A stretch of DNA of 34,555 bases from an uncultured Lachnospiraceae bacterium. GTDB lineage: Bacteria; Bacillota; Clostridia; Lachnospirales; Lachnospiraceae. The stretch lies in NCBI GenBank assembly GCA_946558695.1, contig CAMNTQ010000035.1, positions 1 to 34,555 of the forward strand, given 5' to 3'. Position 1 is the first letter of the stretch. Every line of letters begins with the position of its first letter. Below are positions 32,497 through 34,555 of this stretch, one piece after another. Position numbers and translations under genes: made by a program. Under the pieces are notes generated by a model that searched no databases, was not told the DNA's origin, and saw nothing but the letters and a program-made list of their open reading frames with translations.

Positions 32497-33264
32497 CTAT
32501 AGAAAAAGTTCATTCCCCTTTTTCACAGAACAGGCTTTTTTCATCACAAGCGCAGCGGCAGAAACCATTGCACTATTCACTTTTCTTGCGGATTCAGGAC
32601 AGCGTACGGCGCACCTCATGCATGATATACACTTCTTTGCATCGGCGCTTTTTATATTATCTTTACTGATTGCCTGTGCGGGACAATCTCTCACGCACAG
32701 CCCGCATCCTGTACATTTTTTATCCGCCTTCGGAACCAGTCCCACTCCCGCCTCCTTTTTATATGGACGATCTCCCGGAATCTTAAGCTGACTGGATGCC
32801 GTCCCATCCTCTTTCAGTTTCTTCAGAATCTTTTTTGAAAACTCATGCAGTTCCGTGATGTCCTGCTCATCCGGCCTTCCGGCAGCATATTGATGCATGA
32901 TAGAGTGTTCCGCCACTGCGGAAATCGCAGCCATCACACGAAAACTGCATTTTTCTGCAACATCCTGTAACTCCGCAAGAGTATCTTCATAAGCCCGGTT
33001 TCCATATACGCAGACAATGACGCACCGCGCACGGCCGCCCTGTATCTGCCCAAGCCGTTTTACGGCAAGCTCCGGGACACGGCCACCGTAAGAAGGAACC
33101 GCGGCCAGCACAACATCCCCTTCTTCAAATACCACCTTGGAAAAGTCCTCCTCCGCGTCCGTAAGATCAACCCTGTCAACTTGTTTTCCCCATATTTCCG
33201 TCACCGCATCCGCGACCTTCTGCGTTCCTCCGGTTGGGCTAAAGACAACCTGTATGTATCTCAT
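32497..33264 (-). CDS. EFR1 family ferredoxin-flavodoxin fusion protein
   Basis: A 255-residue redox protein. The N-terminal flavodoxin-like domain has the FMN-phosphate loop SPTGGTQKVA (9-18) and PSYGGRVPE (57-65). The C-terminal domain carries two [4Fe-4S] motifs, CTGCGLCVRDCP (Cys184-Cys195) and CISCMRCAVRCP (212-222). EFR1 proteins are widespread in anaerobic Firmicutes; their partner is unknown and they are presumed electron carriers. The ATG at 33264 has GGAGG 6-7 nt upstream. It appears intact and monocistronic. Confidence 0.92.
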   Translation of the reverse strand: MRYIQVVFSPTGGTQKVADAVTEIWGKQVDRVDLTDAEEDFSKVVFEEGDVVLAAVPSYGGRVPELAVKRLGQIQGGRARCVIVCVYGNRAYEDTLAELQDVAEKCSFRVMAAISAVAEHSIMHQYAAGRPDEQDITELHEFSKKILKKLKEDGTASSQLKIPGDRPYKKEAGVGLVPKADKKCTGCGLCVRDCPAQAISKDNIKSADAKKCISCMRCAVRCPESARKVNSAMVSAAALVMKKACSVKKGNELFL

Positions 33265-33430
33265 ATTGCAGCCTCCTGTAATTTTTATTTCTTCAATTAT
33301 GCTTTACTACATGATATCTATTCAACGCAAAAAAATCAAGCGAATCAAATCGAACAATTTCAAATCTCGTTGAAGCAACGCCATATATAGTTATCGTCTT
33401 TTCCGTTTCATGCCGTCCCAAAATACAGTA

Positions 33431-33483
33431 AGTGGAACATTACCGATGCTTCTCTGGGTTGATGGTTGCAGAAATGTTCCACT
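33431..33483. repeat. 11-bp inverted repeat of unknown origin
   Basis: AGTGGAACATT (33431-33441) and AATGTTCCACT (33473-33483) are perfect inverted arms around 31 nt. The arms lie in the roughly 250-bp AT-rich gap between the EFR1 gene and the SMC-type remnant, where no gene is seen. They could be an insertion-sequence end, a MITE-like relic or a stem-loop; no target duplication is obvious. Confidence 0.55.
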
Positions 33484-33515
33484 ATCAATTTAAGCCAAAC
33501 AAATAGAAACTGATG

Positions 33516-33832
33516 TTACTCGACTACATTCATCAAAAAACCATATCTTCCGTTATCTTTTTCCTTGGTAAAATGAATAATTTTTACATCTTTATAATCA
33601 ATATCTGGTATTTCATTTTCAATAACAATTGTTTGAATTCCCTTTTATATCCTTTACCATTTGAGCCTTTTTTCTTGCCATTTACAACAATATCCATAGA
33701 TGATTTATCAAACATCACAGAAAGCAAGTTATCATATTTGCAATCCTCAAGAAATGAAGAAATACTACTGTTTAAATCATTAATAAAACTATACTCAAGA
33801 TGTTCTTTTACAATAATTATCCCAGTTTTGTC
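33516..33832 (-). pseudogene. Remnant of SMC/ABC-type ATPase (ABC-3C or Lamassu-like)
   Basis: Two colinear pieces on the minus strand. Piece A (about 33832-33642) reads LEYSFINDLNSSISSFL, FDKSSMDIVVNGKKKGSNG and KGYK, resembling the region of RecN/SMC-type defence ATPases with the motif VNGKxxGSNGKGY. Piece B (33641-33516, +1 frame) reads GIQTIVIENEIPDIDYKDVK and IIHFTKEKDNGRYGFLMNVV then TAA, resembling the C-terminal end of the same proteins (…ENxxPxxDY… FTKxxDNGRYGF). The signature, Walker B and D-loop segment between them are missing and a frame change marks the join, so an internal deletion is inferred. Upstream it fuses to the REase frame. Family recognition is from memory and unverified. 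Confidence 0.55.
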
Positions 33833-34262
33833 TAAGTTTCGATAGTAGTTTTATTGGATTATCAAGCAAGTCTTGTAAAGATGTCCCCACATCATTTGAA
33901 GCTATAATATAATATTCTTTAGGCATTGGAATTTCTTTATTATAGGTGTAGTAGCAAAGTTTTCCTAATTCTAAATAATAATTTGATGGAGCAAGTGCAG
34001 TATTATAATGTTTACATTGATAGTAATCCACAGAGCCATCGTTATAATATGCAACTACATCTCTGCCTTTATCACCTGCTCCTCCGATTCTTTTTATTGA
34101 AGAATATTTATCTTTTTTACATCCATACAGCCATTCCAATGTAAATTGTTCAAATGAGTCTTCATCCATAACACGAACTTTATCAATGGGTGGAATATAT
34201 GTATCTGTCCCATATAGTTCAATATCTATACGTGGCTTATTTAATTCAGTAAATGTCAACAT
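33795..34262 (-). CDS. Restriction-endonuclease-like N-terminal domain (ABC-3C/Lamassu-type effector, truncated)
   Basis: A 155-residue frame with the PD-(D/E)xK nuclease pattern: an early Glu in FEQFTLEWLYG (Glu38), GGAGDKGRDVVAYY (Asp64/Asp68) and the QCK of DYYQCKHYN (82-84). KEYYIIASNDVGTSLQDLL and PIKLLSKLRQNWDNYC follow, as in nuclease effectors of ABC three-component defence systems. Those proteins are normally longer, with a C-terminal domain; here the frame stops where the ATPase remnant begins. The ATG at 34262 has AAGGTGG upstream. The catalytic core appears complete, so it might still be active; the partner and regulatory parts are lost. Base composition is markedly AT-rich. Confidence 0.65.
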   Translation of the reverse strand: MLTFTELNKPRIDIELYGTDTYIPPIDKVRVMDEDSFEQFTLEWLYGCKKDKYSSIKRIGGAGDKGRDVVAYYNDGSVDYYQCKHYNTALAPSNYYLELGKLCYYTYNKEIPMPKEYYIIASNDVGTSLQDLLDNPIKLLSKLRQNWDNYCKRTS

Positions 34263-34281
34263 ATTGAATATCCACCTTCAT

Positions 34282-34555
34282 TTATTCACGATAGACATGA
34301 ATAGCAGAGGTATTATCCCATTTAATTACTTTACTATTCCACATCTTTTGCCATTCTTCCTCATTCACAATAACATCAAACACTGGCTCAAGAAATATCT
34401 GCATCTCCTTAATAACCACTGCAAACTCCAGCGTATCATCTTTCATATTTTTCAAAAAATATCTCCACCGCTTCTGTATATCTTCATCTTCGGAAAGTGT
34501 CAGAATACGCTTAAAGCTATCTCTGTCATAAGGTGTTTCTCTTTTCTTCAATGTT
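34282..34555 (-). CDS. C-terminal part of an AbiEii-like nucleotidyltransferase toxin (runs off window)
   Basis: The frame is open to the window end and encodes at least 90 residues ending in IHVYRE. The pattern YDRDSFKRILTLSEDEDIQK then RWRYFLKNM, VVIKEMQIFLEPVF and QKMWNSKVIKW resembles the C-terminal end of AbiEii/AbiGii-family toxins (type IV toxin-antitoxin, nucleotidyltransferases). Only the tail is visible; the TTG at 34551 is unlikely to be the true start. The identification is tentative because that region is poorly conserved. It stops 20 nt before the REase gene, on the same strand, so both may belong to one defence island. Confidence 0.45.
   Translation of the reverse strand, partial: TLKKRETPYDRDSFKRILTLSEDEDIQKRWRYFLKNMKDDTLEFAVVIKEMQIFLEPVFDVIVNEEEWQKMWNSKVIKWDNTSAIHVYRE

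Noticed and set aside
33513..33845. 110-codon plus-strand frame at the right end
   Set aside because: It is antisense to the SMC-type remnant, whose minus-strand pieces make recognisable motifs; the plus-strand product is a low-complexity Ile/Phe/Asn-rich sequence.

Overview
The window looks like chromosomal DNA of a spore-forming clostridium, most likely a Lachnospiraceae-type gut bacterium. The reasons are the spoIIGA-sigE-sigG locus, a cotJ spore-coat operon, a Firmicute-type dcw (division and cell wall) cluster, a GH112 host-glycan phosphorylase with its ABC transporter, and an EFR1-type ferredoxin protein. These assignments come from reading the sequence and knowing the families; no database search was run.

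Layout. (1) Positions 1-769: a lipoteichoic-acid-synthase-like gene that lacks its 5' part. (2) Positions 797-15480, all on the minus strand and read right to left: mraZ, rsmH, ftsL, two class B PBPs, mraY, a decayed murD remnant, ftsW, ftsQ and ftsZ, then a terminator, then spoIIGA, sigE, a beta-CASP metallo-hydrolase and sigG. mraZ has a strong sigma-A promoter overlaid by a ladder of MraZ boxes spaced 10 bp apart. spoIIGA has a promoter with an unusually long spacer and a Spo0A-like box upstream. (3) Positions 15529-18048, minus strand: a second SEDS protein (FtsW/RodA/SpoVE), a DegV protein with a palindromic operator, and an 84-residue membrane protein. (4) Positions 18103-18983, plus strand: cotJA, cotJB and a cotJC cut off after about 62 codons. 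(5) Positions 18964-25955: a galacto-N-biose/lacto-N-biose-type locus (GH112 phosphorylase, small membrane protein, two permeases, binding lipoprotein) with a divergent AraC regulator. (6) Positions 25952-27767: a large serine recombinase and its small upstream partner. (7) Positions 27998-34555: an accessory region with an acyltransferase, a chain of fused gene fragments (AraC/GNAT/MATE/sirtuin), an AraC-GyrI regulator with a partner gene, a P-loop kinase and an EFR1 protein. It ends in an AT-rich, decayed defence locus (REase effector, SMC-like ATPase remnant, AbiEii-like end).

How the genes work together. The dcw block makes lipid II (MraY) and carries out septal synthesis (FtsW with class B PBPs, FtsL, FtsQ, FtsZ). 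The adjoining sporulation block takes over at the asymmetric septum: SpoIIGA activates pro-sigma-E in the mother cell and sigma-G acts in the forespore. The cotJ operon, with a mother-cell-type promoter, would be a downstream target. The sugar locus would import and phosphorolyse Gal-beta1,3-HexNAc from mucin or milk glycans.

The most striking feature is decay. At least six loci (LTA synthase, murD, cotJC, AraC/GNAT/MATE/sirtuin, REase and SMC ATPase) are truncated or consist of colinear fragments joined by deletions. The truncated cotJC near a serine recombinase raises the possibility of a sporulation-intervening or integrative element, but the other half of cotJC is not in the window.
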